Part shown: piece after piece, positions 38,304-46,455 of the stretch
How the letters are laid out: every line of letters begins with the position of its first letter
Position numbering within the stretch: the first letter of the stretch is position 1
DNA from: Halorussus aquaticus
GTDB taxonomy: Archaea > Halobacteriota > Halobacteria > Halobacteriales > Haladaptataceae
Assembly (NCBI RefSeq): GCF_024218795.1
Contig: NZ_CP100400.1
Span: 1,054,001-1,118,000 of the forward strand
Length of the DNA stretch: 64,000 nucleotides
Reading direction: 5' to 3'
The notes under the pieces: generated by a model
Database searches by the model: none
What the model was told of the DNA's origin: nothing
The model's input: the letters and a program-made list of their open reading frames with translations, nothing else
Made by a program: the position numbers and the translations under genes

Positions 38304-38390
38304 ATGGACCACTACATCAACGACCTCAACGACGAAGACGAGCACCGAGAAAACATACAACACACCTGCGACGGCGCCTGTCCGACGTAA
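38304..38390 (+). CDS. 28-residue acidic peptide with Cys/Thr/Asp C-terminus
   Basis: An ATG-to-TAA frame with a clear promoter about 30 nt upstream and a T-tract downstream. Residues 1-20 are strongly acidic (MDHYINDLNDEDEHRE and on), like a leader, and the last eight are TCDGACPT with Cys22 and Cys26. It is convergent with the ATP-grasp gene, whose stop is 67 bp away. The layout (acidic leader, short C-terminal core, neighbouring ATP-grasp) resembles ribosomal peptide precursors. Alternatives are a small metal-binding peptide or a translated leader of no function. No known precursor family is recognised. Confidence 0.45.
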   Translation: MDHYINDLNDEDEHRENIQHTCDGACPT

Positions 38391-38424
38391 GTATCCGCAC
38401 TATCCGTCGATAGTTTCGACGCAG

Positions 38425-38430
38425 TTTTTT
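38425..38430 (+). terminator. T-tract downstream of the 28-residue micro-ORF
   Basis: A run of six T residues 35 nt after the micro-ORF stop. It would close a transcript of little more than 100 nt starting from the promoter near 38268. Confidence 0.45.
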
Positions 38431-38457
38431 ACGGCGATCGTTCGGAGTCGCGAGCAG

Positions 38458-39399
38458 TTACGGTATCAGGAACTCCGCGACCGCCCCGGCGACGTCTTGG
38501 TCCGCTTGGCGGTCCGCGGCGCTGAACTTCGGTGCTTCGTTCAACTCGAGCAGTACGTGCGAGCCGTCCGGACGCTGGCGGACGTCCGCCGCCGTGTACG
38601 TCAGCCCTGCCGCTTCGGCCGCCCGAGTGACGGTGTCTACGACGTCGTTCGACAGCGTCGCGGCCTCCGTCTCGATGCTGTGGCCCTCCTTGATGTCGAT
38701 TTTGAACGAGAAGTTGTCGGTGTCGCTCTCGTAGCGAATCGCTCCGACGACTTCGCCGTCCACGACGTAGACGCGGACGTCCTCGCCCTCGACGTACTCC
38801 TGAAACTGAACGGGCGCGGTGGCGAGTTTGTCGAGGCGCTCCTCCGTGAGGTCGTCGTCGGTCATGACGTGGGGTGACCCGCCTCGGGTAACCGCCTTGA
38901 AGACCACGCGGTCGTGTGCCTCGGCGAACGACCGGACCTCGTCGGGGTCGTTCGTAAACACGGTGTCGGGGACGGGAAGGTCGGTGTTCTCGTACAGGTG
39001 CAACTGCCACGGTTTCCAGTCCTGCCAGTTCTGCTTTCGGACCTTCGGGACCACCTCGGCACCGTGCCGTTGCAGTGTCAGACAGAGACTCTCGAACAGC
39101 CCGCGATACTCCCGTATCTGGTTGAGCGCCGCGGCGAAGTCCTCGTCCAATCGGTCGTTGAACCGTGGCTCTGCCGGCCGAAAGAGTCGGTGGCAGTTGA
39201 CGTACATGCCCGTCACGTCCTCGTAGTCGAGGGTCGTCCCGAAGACGGCGTCGTCCGTTCCCGGCGCGACGGTGATGGGCGAGTCGCCCGGCCACTCCAG
39301 CACGTCGCATCTGACGGCCTCGTGCCCTCGCTCCTCGATGGCGTCGGCCAACAGCGTCATCTCCGCTTGTTCACTGGATTCGACCAACAGAACTGCCAT
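38458..39399 (-). CDS. Free-standing ATP-grasp ligase, possible peptide maturase
   Basis: A 313-residue ATP-grasp enzyme. A pre-ATP-grasp domain (about 1-125) precedes the ATP-grasp fold: Lys168 in VVFKAVTRGG, the QEYV hinge at 200-203 with EGEDVRVYVVDGEVVGA, and the metal ligands in ELNEAP (285-290). It resembles RimK/MvdD-type enzymes, which attach amino acids or crosslink ribosomal peptides, but I cannot assign the reaction. Own promoter (TTTAATTC before 39399). Embedded between atpB and atpD and facing a 28-codon peptide gene. Alternative: an amino-acid or glutathione-type ligase. Confidence 0.8.
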   Translation of the reverse strand: MAVLLVESSEQAEMTLLADAIEERGHEAVRCDVLEWPGDSPITVAPGTDDAVFGTTLDYEDVTGMYVNCHRLFRPAEPRFNDRLDEDFAAALNQIREYRGLFESLCLTLQRHGAEVVPKVRKQNWQDWKPWQLHLYENTDLPVPDTVFTNDPDEVRSFAEAHDRVVFKAVTRGGSPHVMTDDDLTEERLDKLATAPVQFQEYVEGEDVRVYVVDGEVVGAIRYESDTDNFSFKIDIKEGHSIETEAATLSNDVVDTVTRAAEAAGLTYTAADVRQRPDGSHVLLELNEAPKFSAADRQADQDVAGAVAEFLIP

Positions 39400-39555
39400 T
39401 AAACAGTATAGGGGCGAATTGAATTAAAGCATTTCTGTCCGATACTCATCATCTGTACTACCTCTCGTAAACGATGTCTCTCCGGATTCTATCGTCCGCT
39501 GTGGTAATGCCGACTGTAAAAGGTTAACCCCTTCGAGCCACAAACTCCCCCTAAG

Positions 39556-40254
39556 ATGGCCAAGGACGTCAAGCCCACTCGGAAGAATTTGATGCAGATA
39601 GAGGACCGCATCGAACTCTCCGAGCGGGGCCACGACACGCTGGAGAAGAAGCGTGACGGTCTCATCATGGAGTTCATGGACATTCTCGATCAGGCGCAGG
39701 ACGTGCGCTCGGGTCTCGAGGAGAACTACGAACTCGCCCAGCAGAAGATCAACATGGCACGTGCGATGGAGGGCGACGTGGCGGTCCGCGGGGCGGCGGC
39801 CGCACTCCAAGAGCACCCCGAAATCACCACCGAGTCGAAGAACATCATGGGCGTCGTCGTGCCCCAGATCGAGTCCAGCAAGGTTCGCAAGGGTCTCGAC
39901 GAGCGCGGGTACGGCGTTCTCGGGACCAGCGCTCGCATCGACGAGGCCGCCGAGGCCTACGAGGAACTGCTGGAGAGCATCATCCTCGCGGCCGAAGTCG
40001 AGACGGCGATGAAGAAGATGCTGACCGAAATCGAGACCACCAAGCGCCGCGTGAACGCGCTGGAGTTCAAGTTGCTGCCCGAACTCAAGGACAATCAGGA
40101 GTACATCGAGCAGAAACTCGAAGAGCAGGAGCGCGAGGAGATATTCCGCCTCAAGAAGATCAAGGCCAAGAAGGAAGAAGAGGAGAAGGAGGAACGCGCC
40201 GCGGCCGCCGCCGAGGCCGCCGCCGAAGAGGAAGTCGTCACCGCAGACGACTGA
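39556..40254 (+). CDS. atpD: A-type ATP synthase subunit D
   Basis: A 232-residue central-shaft subunit: two long antiparallel helices at the ends ([25 protein letters not shown] at the start, then a long Glu/Lys/Arg-rich helix near 160-215). ATG 39556 matches family starts. It is separated from atpB by the ATP-grasp insert and has a promoter-like AAAAGGTTAACC about 40 nt upstream, so it is probably transcribed separately. The Ala/Glu-rich tail is disordered. Confidence 0.95.
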   Translation: MAKDVKPTRKNLMQIEDRIELSERGHDTLEKKRDGLIMEFMDILDQAQDVRSGLEENYELAQQKINMARAMEGDVAVRGAAAALQEHPEITTESKNIMGVVVPQIESSKVRKGLDERGYGVLGTSARIDEAAEAYEELLESIILAAEVETAMKKMLTEIETTKRRVNALEFKLLPELKDNQEYIEQKLEEQEREEIFRLKKIKAKKEEEEKEERAAAAAEAAAEEEVVTADD

Positions 40255-40386
40255 CGACGACAGCCTCTCTCACTCGCTCGCCTATCCCGCTCGCTCGTTT
40301 CGTTCGTTCACGAGACAGTCACTGCGTACCGGCGGCGACTTCGTCGCGTCACGGACGTTTTTCACGGCCCGCGAACATTCTACGGT

Positions 40387-40782
40387 ATGACCTGTCCGGA
40401 CTGCGGAAGCGAGCGAGTGACGTTCGGCGTCCCGAGAGACCTCCGGGAGTTCCTGCCAGAGGAGAGCGCGTCCGCGACGCTCTGCACTCACTGTCTGCGT
40501 CTCGACCCGACCGACGCCGCGCCGACGGACGACCCCGATTTCTCGGCCATCGGTGACGCGTTCCCCGGTGGCGACGCGGGGGTGGCGATGGCGCTCGCGG
40601 TCGGTCTCCTCGACTCGCTGGCGCTCTACCGGAGCGAGATTGCGGACCTACTGGAGCGCGTCGAGCGCGGGGGGACCGACCCTCTACTTGTGTTGGATCG
40701 GTTGGCCGCCGACCCCGAAATCGACCCGGCCTTCGACCTCGACCGGAGGCGGACGCAGGCCGAACAGTTGCTCTACGAGTGA
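40387..40782 (+). CDS. Small zinc-ribbon protein, DUF6276-like
   Basis: A 131-residue haloarchaeal protein. Two CxxC pairs (CPDCG at residues 3-7 and CTHC near 33-36) form a zinc ribbon around GVPRDLREFLPEES. The C-terminal half is helical and acidic (LLDSLALYRSEIADLLERVERGG). Function unknown. Located between atpD and a small membrane protein on the same strand. Confidence 0.78.
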   Translation: MTCPDCGSERVTFGVPRDLREFLPEESASATLCTHCLRLDPTDAAPTDDPDFSAIGDAFPGGDAGVAMALAVGLLDSLALYRSEIADLLERVERGGTDPLLVLDRLAADPEIDPAFDLDRRRTQAEQLLYE

Positions 40783-40853
40783 GGGTACGGAGCCGAACCG
40801 CGGACGCAGGGCCAATGCCGTTATACGCCTCCGTGACCTCCCTAGGAGGCACA

Positions 40854-41063
40854 ATGGCCGACTCCGTATTCGACCGCGAGACGTTGCTGGACATCTCGGT
40901 GAACATCATCCCGATGGTCATCATCGCGTTCTTCGTCTTCCTGTTCCTCCTCACGTCGCCGTACCCCCCGGACTTCCTCATTCAGGTGACCGCCCTCATG
41001 TTGCACGTCATCCCGTTCGTCGGACTCGCCCTGCTCACGTACGTCGCCGCCCACTACATCTGA
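40854..41063 (+). CDS. Small two-helix membrane protein, DUF6684-like
   Basis: A 69-residue protein with two hydrophobic helices (about 15-34 and 42-65) separated by SPYPPDF. The Shine-Dalgarno AGGAGG at 40844-40849, 4 nt before ATG 40854, fixes the start. Haloarchaeal small membrane proteins of this type are sometimes near terminal oxidases; no such link is seen here. Confidence 0.75.
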   Translation: MADSVFDRETLLDISVNIIPMVIIAFFVFLFLLTSPYPPDFLIQVTALMLHVIPFVGLALLTYVAAHYI

Positions 41064-41159
41064 ACGAGCGTCCGACGAACCGCTCGGCCGACTGTCGATG
41101 GGTTCCACTGCCGTGGGACTCGTCGCGCGGAATCGCGCTCCACACCGATCCCGTCCGTT

Positions 41160-41179
41160 AGTTTCACTTTCACTCCGGG
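41160..41179 (+). promoter_or_regulatory. 20-bp box, copy 1, before the 59-residue gene
   Basis: AGTTTCACTTTCACTCCGGG. An identical 20-mer lies at 46456-46475 before rpa3. The box ends 39 nt before ATG 41219 and sits just upstream of a TATA-like TTGATAC (41189-41195). It may be a BRE-side regulator site. Confidence 0.55.
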
Positions 41180-41218
41180 TGGCTCACCTTGATACTCTCC
41201 CCGTGATACGTCTCTGGT

Positions 41219-41398
41219 ATGATACCCGAGTTCGCTCGCGCGGAACGCACGGCCGACGCCGACGATAGGACGATTCTCGACGTGTCGGGGGTCGAGACAG
41301 ACCGCGTGAACGAGTACGTCGGCGAGTGGCTAGCCGACGTGGGCGACGTCTACCTCGAACGCAAGGGCGGCAAGACGTTCCTCGTGGCCGGGGAGTAG
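41219..41398 (+). CDS. 59-residue acidic small protein
   Basis: A small frame with haloarchaeal codon use, predicted helical at its centre (VNEYVGEWLADVGDVYLERKGGKTFLVAGE). No family is recognised. The real-gene case rests on the composition and on a 20-bp promoter box shared with the rpa3 operon at the same distance from the start. Its function may be tied to replication or repair by co-regulation only. Confidence 0.55.
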   Translation: MIPEFARAERTADADDRTILDVSGVETDRVNEYVGEWLADVGDVYLERKGGKTFLVAGE

Positions 41399-41588
41399 TC
41401 CCGTTTCTAGAGCAGTAGGCCCCGTTCCGGCGCAGTAGGTCCGCTCGTAGTACAGTTAGCCGCTTCAGCGGTCCAACCGCCGGAAGAGAATCGCTCGTCC
41501 GAGCTTTCGGTCGTTCCGCTCCCGAAGACGCTATACAAGGTTGGGTCGGTACGTAAAGGTTTAGGTAGACCGGCCAGTACCCACACCC

Positions 41589-42068
41589 ATGCCGGACTGT
41601 CCACTCGCCGAAGAATGCCCGAGTTTTCAGGAACGTATCGAGGGAATGGGTTGCCAACACTACGGCGACCGCGGCGGGGCCGAGTGGTGTCAGCACTACA
41701 GCCAGCCGATTTCCGAACTCAAGACCGCGCCAGTCCAACCGGGCGAGGAAGTCGTCGTGGACGTAGAGGACATCCACGAGAGCGGCGCGGGCGTCGGCCG
41801 GACCGACGACGGGTTCATCGTCATGGTAGACGGCGTCTTGCCCGACGCTCGCGCGAAGGTGAAGATTACAAACGTCCACGGCAACCACGCACAGGGTGAG
41901 GAACTCGAACGCCTGCCGATGGGCGACGAGGACGAGGACGAAACGACCGACGCGGACGCCGAATCCGTCGAGGAGACCGACGAGACGGACGAGAGCGACG
42001 GCGACGACTCCGACGACGGGCCGTCGCGACCCCAGCTCGGGAGCCGCGACAACTTCTGGGGGAGCTAA
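41589..42068 (+). CDS. TRAM domain protein with Cys-rich N-terminus
   Basis: A 159-residue protein. Residues 1-40 hold five Cys in spaced pairs (CPLAEEC, GCQHY, WCQHY), a likely metal site. The TRAM beta-barrel follows (about 45-110: VDVEDIHESGAGVGRTDDGFIVMVDGVLP) and is known in tRNA-modifying enzymes and as a small RNA-binding domain in archaea. The tail is Asp/Glu-rich. It probably binds RNA. A TATA-like GGTTTAGG is near 41558. Confidence 0.85.
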   Translation: MPDCPLAEECPSFQERIEGMGCQHYGDRGGAEWCQHYSQPISELKTAPVQPGEEVVVDVEDIHESGAGVGRTDDGFIVMVDGVLPDARAKVKITNVHGNHAQGEELERLPMGDEDEDETTDADAESVEETDETDESDGDDSDDGPSRPQLGSRDNFWGS

Positions 42069-42201
42069 CGTCCGGTCGGTCGGTCAGTCACGGCGGGATG
42101 GACAGTCCCAACAGCGTTCTTCTCTGCGAGTATCGCGGTCACGTCGCAGTCTCGGCGTCGGTCGTCGCGGGTTTTTTCCTGACGAGCGCGTAGATAGAGG
42201 T

Positions 42202-42255
42202 ATGACCGAACGCCGCGCCGAGAGTCGGCCCGCGACCCGAGGTGGTCGGCCGTGA
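42202..42255 (+). CDS. 17-codon upstream ORF overlapping the tfx start
   Basis: ATG to TGA in another frame, Arg-rich, whose TGA overlaps the GTG start of the Tfx gene (GTGA). The Shine-Dalgarno-like GAGGTGG at 42239-42245 is inside it. Possibly a coupled leader, possibly chance. Confidence 0.25.
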   Translation: MTERRAESRPATRGGRP

Positions 42256-42734
42256 GCGAGGAGTACGACGTGGACGAGATACTCGACCGCGCGGGGTTCG
42301 ACGCCGAGACCAGCGTCCTAACCCGCCGACAGGCCGAGGTGCTGGCCCTGCGTGAGCGCGGGGTCGCGCAGGCGACCATCGCCGAGTCGCTGGGCACCTC
42401 CCGCGCCAACGTCTCCAGCGTCGAGGCCAGCGCCCGCGAGAACGTCCGAAAGGCGAGCGAGACGGTCGCCTTCGCCGAGGCGTTACAGGCTCCCGTCCGC
42501 GTGGTCGTGTCTGCGAGCACCGACCTCTACGACGTCCCGTCCCGGGTCTACGACGCCTGCGACGAGGCGGGCGTCAAGGTCAACCACGCCGCGCCGGAGC
42601 TGATGAAGCGCGTGAGCGACGAGGCCGGGGACGCCGTGGAGGGTCGAGAAGTGCACGAGGACTTGCTCATCGGCGTGACCACGGACGGGAGGGTGACGGT
42701 CCGAAAGTCGCGGGAAGTCGGACGAGAAGGGTAG
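42252..42734 (+). CDS. tfx: Tfx-family DNA-binding protein
   Basis: A 160-residue archaeal regulator. The N-terminal HTH (about 22-60: LTRRQAEVLALRERGVAQATIAESLGTSRANVSSVE) is a typical sigma-70-region-4-like Tfx domain. The rest is the Tfx C-terminal part with VKVNHAAPELMKRVSDEAG. The start is GTG 42252, which follows a GAGGTGG ribosome-binding site. In methanogens Tfx binds upstream of a molybdenum formylmethanofuran dehydrogenase operon; here its target is unknown. Confidence 0.88.
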   Translation: MSEEYDVDEILDRAGFDAETSVLTRRQAEVLALRERGVAQATIAESLGTSRANVSSVEASARENVRKASETVAFAEALQAPVRVVVSASTDLYDVPSRVYDACDEAGVKVNHAAPELMKRVSDEAGDAVEGREVHEDLLIGVTTDGRVTVRKSREVGREG

Positions 42735-42854
42735 TCCGGATACTCCTGCGCTTCAGTTCTCTTCCCGACGAGAGCGACCGCAGCGACGTGTTCGCCGTCC
42801 CGAACGAATGGCCGCCACCCCGAGACCTTTTAGCGCGGCCTCCGAACACCGGAT

Positions 42855-43640
42855 ATGGACCTCGGATTAGACGGTAACTCGGCACTGGTAACGGCGAGTT
42901 CGAGCGGTCTGGGTCGCGCCTCCGCGAAGGCACTCGCGGCCGAAGGCGCGAACGTCGCCATCTGCGCTCGCGGCGAGGAGCAGTTGGAGGACGCCAAAGC
43001 GGAGATCGACGCGGCGGGCGACGGCGACGTGGTAGCGGTCCAGACCGACATCACAGACCCCGACGAAATCGAAGCACTGGTCGACGCCACCGTCTCGGAG
43101 TTCGGCGGGTTGGACCACGTCGTCACGTCGGCGGGCGGCCCGCCCAGCGGTCCGTTCCTCGACACGACCGAGCGCGACTGGTACGAGGCCTACGACCTGC
43201 TGGTCATGAGCGCGGTCTGGTTGACCAAGGCCGCCCATCCGCACCTCGCCGAGAGCGACGCTGGGACTATCGTCAACGTCACCTCGACCAGCGTCCGGGA
43301 GGCCATCGACGGACTGGTCCTCTCGAACGCGGTCCGGCGTGGCGTCATCGGTCTGATGAAGACGCAGGCCCGCGAGTTCGCGCCTGAAATTCGGGTCAAC
43401 GCGGTCCTCCCCGGTGCCCACGAGACGCCCCGGATTCAGGAACTCGTCGAGGCCGCGGTCGAACGCGGCGAGTACGACACCTACGACGAGGGACTGGCCG
43501 CGTGGGCCGACGACATCCCGCTCGACCGCGTGGGCGACCCGCGCGAACTCGGCGACACCGTGGCCTTCCTCTCCAGCGAGCGCGCGAGTTTCGTCAACGG
43601 CGCGGCCGTCCCCGTGGACGGCGGCCGCCTCCGGAGTTGA
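42855..43640 (+). CDS. SDR-family oxidoreductase with atypical active site
   Basis: A 261-residue Rossmann-fold dehydrogenase. The TASSSGLGRA nucleotide-binding motif (about 13-22), NVTSTSVR and VNAVLPG are typical of FabG-like SDRs. The usual YxxxK is replaced by LVLSNAVRRG, which occurs in a known FabG-like subgroup, so the catalytic mechanism may differ. Substrate unknown. A TATA-like CTTTTAG near 42828 gives a leaderless start. Confidence 0.88.
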   Translation: MDLGLDGNSALVTASSSGLGRASAKALAAEGANVAICARGEEQLEDAKAEIDAAGDGDVVAVQTDITDPDEIEALVDATVSEFGGLDHVVTSAGGPPSGPFLDTTERDWYEAYDLLVMSAVWLTKAAHPHLAESDAGTIVNVTSTSVREAIDGLVLSNAVRRGVIGLMKTQAREFAPEIRVNAVLPGAHETPRIQELVEAAVERGEYDTYDEGLAAWADDIPLDRVGDPRELGDTVAFLSSERASFVNGAAVPVDGGRLRS

Positions 43641-43641
43641 C

Positions 43642-43911
43642 TCAGGACTCGATTTTCTCGACTATCTCCTCGGCCTGTCGTTCGGCCTCTCCGTGGTCGG
43701 TCCCGGCCGGAATCAGAACGCTCTCGACCAGCCAGTCGTCCTCGTCGGTCAGTTTGCCGGTCCGGACCTCGGCCCCCTCGGCCACGTCGCCTGCCGCGTT
43801 CTCGGCCCAGTCGGGCGTCCGAATCGCGGCGAACTCGTCCGGGTCGCGGAACCGGACGTGGACGTACTCGTCGGTCTCCTCGACTATCTCACCGTCGGGT
43901 GCGTCTGGCAT
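43642..43911 (-). CDS. Hypothetical acidic 89-residue protein
   Basis: Small soluble protein rich in Glu and Asp with a Trp/Arg core (EYVHVRFRDPDEFAAIRTPDW, ending in a helical EAERQAEEIVEKI). No family is recognised. It is convergent with the SDR gene, ending one base after its stop, and lies downstream of the manC-like gene on the same strand (43 bp gap). Confidence 0.65.
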   Translation of the reverse strand: MPDAPDGEIVEETDEYVHVRFRDPDEFAAIRTPDWAENAAGDVAEGAEVRTGKLTDEDDWLVESVLIPAGTDHGEAERQAEEIVEKIES

Positions 43912-43954
43912 AACAGCGCGACTACCACGGACTCGCGTAAAGTTCGACCGGCCG

Positions 43955-44989
43955 TCAGAACAGGCCTCGCTCGCGCAGTTTCGCCACGACTTCGCGGACG
44001 CGCTGTGCGTCGTCTTTCGGCACGACCAGCACCCGGTCGTCGTACGCCGCGACGACCAACCCCTCGACGCCGACGGTGCTGACGTGCGTCTCCTCGTCGG
44101 CGGCGACAACGTTGTCCTCGGCGTCGAGGAGGAGGGCGTCGCCCAGAACCGCGTTCCCGTCGTCGTCGCGTTCGACCACGCGCTCGATGGCGTCCCACGC
44201 GCCCACGTCGTCCCACTCGAAGTCGGCGGGCACGACGTAGGCGTCGTCGGTGCGTTCCATCACGGCGTAGTCGATGCTGACCGCCTCTACCGCCCGGAAC
44301 CCGCGCTCGGGGTCGCTCTCGTCCAGCGCCTCGACGAGCGGAGCGAGCGGCGAGTCGCGGGCCTCCCGTAGCAGACTCTCTGGCGTCCACGCGAACAGTC
44401 CGGCGTTCCAGTAGAAACCTTGCTCCACGAACCGGCGTGCGGTCTCGGCGTCGGGTTTCTCTCGGAACTGCTCGATTTCTGCCCACTCGGACTCCGTATC
44501 CGTCGGCTCGATGTAGCCGTATCCCGTCGCGGGCCGAGAGGGTTCGACGCCGAACGCGACCAGCCCCTCCGTTTCGACTGCACCCCGGAGTGCGGTCTCG
44601 GCGGCCGACTCGAACGCCCCGGCGACGAGGTGGTCGCTCGGCACGCAGAGCAGGACGCACTCGCCGACCTGCTCACGGATTCGGTGGGCGGCGTAGACCA
44701 GCGCCGGGCCGGTGTCCTTCGCCGCGGGTTCCACGAGCACGCCCGCCTCCGGCACGTCCCTTCGAACGCGCTCGGCGTGGTCCGCCCCGGTCGAGACGTA
44801 CACCTCGTCCGCGAACCCGACCCGCGAGACGGTCTGCTGGAGGAGTGAGTCGTCACCGCTCACGCCGCCGAGCGAGAGGAACTGCTTGGGTCGGTCCGAC
44901 CTACTGGCGGGGTAGAGGCGTGTCCCGGTGCCGCCTGCCATCACGAGTGCGACGACCGGCCGGTCGAGGGCGTCGGTGTTCCCGGCCAT
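43955..44989 (-). CDS. manC: Mannose-1-phosphate guanylyltransferase
   Basis: A 344-residue nucleotidyltransferase making GDP-mannose. The N-terminal signature ALVMAGGTGTRLYPASRSDRPKQFLSL carries the Gly-rich and KxxL motifs, and the segments PSDHLVAG and FREKPDAETARRFV fit the family. No C-terminal isomerase domain is present. GDP-mannose supplies protein glycosylation or compatible solute synthesis. It directly follows the 92-residue Cys gene. Confidence 0.9.
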   Translation of the reverse strand: MAGNTDALDRPVVALVMAGGTGTRLYPASRSDRPKQFLSLGGVSGDDSLLQQTVSRVGFADEVYVSTGADHAERVRRDVPEAGVLVEPAAKDTGPALVYAAHRIREQVGECVLLCVPSDHLVAGAFESAAETALRGAVETEGLVAFGVEPSRPATGYGYIEPTDTESEWAEIEQFREKPDAETARRFVEQGFYWNAGLFAWTPESLLREARDSPLAPLVEALDESDPERGFRAVEAVSIDYAVMERTDDAYVVPADFEWDDVGAWDAIERVVERDDDGNAVLGDALLLDAEDNVVAADEETHVSTVGVEGLVVAAYDDRVLVVPKDDAQRVREVVAKLRERGLF

Positions 44990-44990
44990 C

Positions 44991-45269
44991 TCACCACGTC
45001 TCGATGCGGCCGTCGCGCACGTCTCGGAGACACCCCTCGCAGTCGGGGTGGTCCGGGTCGAAGCAGGCGGGTCGGGCCTCGGAGTCCAACTCGACTGCCC
45101 GGCGCTCGGCGTACCGTCGGCAGACGATTCTAGCCCTCCCGTCGTCGTCCTGCGGAAGGTCCGCGAGCGTGGCTCGGCGGGCGTTGGCGTAAGCCTGCTT
45201 CGCGTCGGCGTACTGCCGCCCGGCGGACCGGATTTTGGCGCGGAGGAAGCTTTCGAGGCGGTCGTCCAT
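44991..45269 (-). CDS. 92-residue Cys-containing protein
   Basis: A helical, Arg-rich N-terminus (RLESFLRAKIRSAGRQYADAKQAYANARR) and four Cys in the second half (VC, AC, DC, GC) that could bind zinc. Its stop lies at 44991, one base before the manC ATG at 44989, so it is probably co-transcribed. Haloarchaeal conserved protein, no assigned function. Confidence 0.65.
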   Translation of the reverse strand: MDDRLESFLRAKIRSAGRQYADAKQAYANARRATLADLPQDDDGRARIVCRRYAERRAVELDSEARPACFDPDHPDCEGCLRDVRDGRIETW

Positions 45270-45309
45270 TTGCGTGGCTGTTGGGGGTCAGGAAAGATAG
45301 GCTTGTTCG

Positions 45310-45579
45310 TCAGTCCGCGGTCCGGCGCTCGACCCGGCGATAGACAACTCCGGCGACCACCAATCCGACGAGTCCGCCGCCTATCAGCGCGCCGCCGACC
45401 AGTCGCTGGCCGCGGAACCCGAGGAGCATCGCTCCGAGCGCGACCGCGAAGACGGCCGCCTGAATCAGAACCGCCAGCAGGGCGAACGCTCTGAGCGTCT
45501 CCGCCGACCCCTCGCTGAGTCCCTTTCGGAGGTCGCGGTCGGCTTGCTCGTCCTCCGCGGACTCCGGACCGAAGAACAT
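45310..45579 (-). CDS. Small two-helix membrane protein
   Basis: An 89-residue protein. A charged acidic N-terminus (about 1-25) precedes two hydrophobic helices (about 30-55 and 60-82) joined by GFRGQRL. Ends in Arg/Glu. Unknown function; upstream of the manC operon on the same strand. Confidence 0.7.
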   Translation of the reverse strand: MFFGPESAEDEQADRDLRKGLSEGSAETLRAFALLAVLIQAAVFAVALGAMLLGFRGQRLVGGALIGGGLVGLVVAGVVYRRVERRTAD

Positions 45580-45684
45580 CGGTCACACCTAGCGGGGCGA
45601 GAGGGATAGTCGGTCCGGTCGCTTTCGCTCGGTCGCGGGAGACGGTAGCTTTACCGTTCGCACGGTCTATCTTCCGTCAGCCGA

Positions 45685-46398
45685 ATGTTCCCGAGCATCG
45701 ACCTCCACAGCTACCTCCTGTTCGTCACCGCGGCGATGGCGCTCGTCCTCACCCCGGGACCGGACACGGTCTTCGTCCTGACGCAGGGCGTCTCGACTGG
45801 CAGGCGCGGCGGTCTCGCCTCCGCACTCGGGGTCAGCACGGGCGTCCTCGTCCACACGACCGCGGCCACGCTCGGTCTCGCCGCGCTCCTGCGTGCGTCC
45901 GCGCTCGCCTACGCGGCGGTCAAGTACGCCGGGGCGGCCTACCTCCTCTACCTCGGCGCGAAGACGCTCCGGCGCGGCGACGAACTGGACTTCTCCGACG
46001 CTACTTCCGACGAGACGGCCAGCGCCGCCGGGACCACCAGCGCCGCCAGCGCCACCAACGACGCCAGCACCGCCTCCGGTCCCGACCTCAGAAGCGGATT
46101 CCTCCGCGGCGTGACCGTCAACGTCCTCAATCCGAAGGTCGCCCTGTTCTTCCTCGCCTTCCTCCCGCAGTTCGTCGGGTCGGCCGCGGGTTCCGGGGCC
46201 ACCCCGACCGCCGACATGCTGGCGCTCGGCGGGACCTACGCCGTGCTGACCGCGCTCTATCTCGGCACGGTCGGCCTGCTCTCGGGGACCGTGCGGTCGG
46301 CGTTCCGCGCTCGGCCCAGACTCGCCGACGGTCTGCGCTGGGTCTCCGGGTCGGTTCTGGTGGCCCTCGGTGCGGCGCTGGCGCTCGACTCTCGATGA
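45685..46398 (+). CDS. LysE/RhtB-family transporter
   Basis: A 237-residue exporter-type membrane protein, about six helices. The family motif is LTPGPDTVFVLTQGVSTGRRGG (about 22-43), followed by LGVSTGVLVH. An Asp/Ser/Ala/Thr-rich insert (about 110-135) in the middle loop is unusual for the family. It probably exports amino acids or small metabolites. Precedes the rpa3 operon but has its own promoter (GCTTTACC near 45649). Confidence 0.85.
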   Translation: MFPSIDLHSYLLFVTAAMALVLTPGPDTVFVLTQGVSTGRRGGLASALGVSTGVLVHTTAATLGLAALLRASALAYAAVKYAGAAYLLYLGAKTLRRGDELDFSDATSDETASAAGTTSAASATNDASTASGPDLRSGFLRGVTVNVLNPKVALFFLAFLPQFVGSAAGSGATPTADMLALGGTYAVLTALYLGTVGLLSGTVRSAFRARPRLADGLRWVSGSVLVALGAALALDSR

Positions 46399-46455
46399 GG
46401 CGAGTGCGGTCCGCGCGCCCGGCGGCGAACGCGCGGGAGCGTCCGTGACGGCTTC

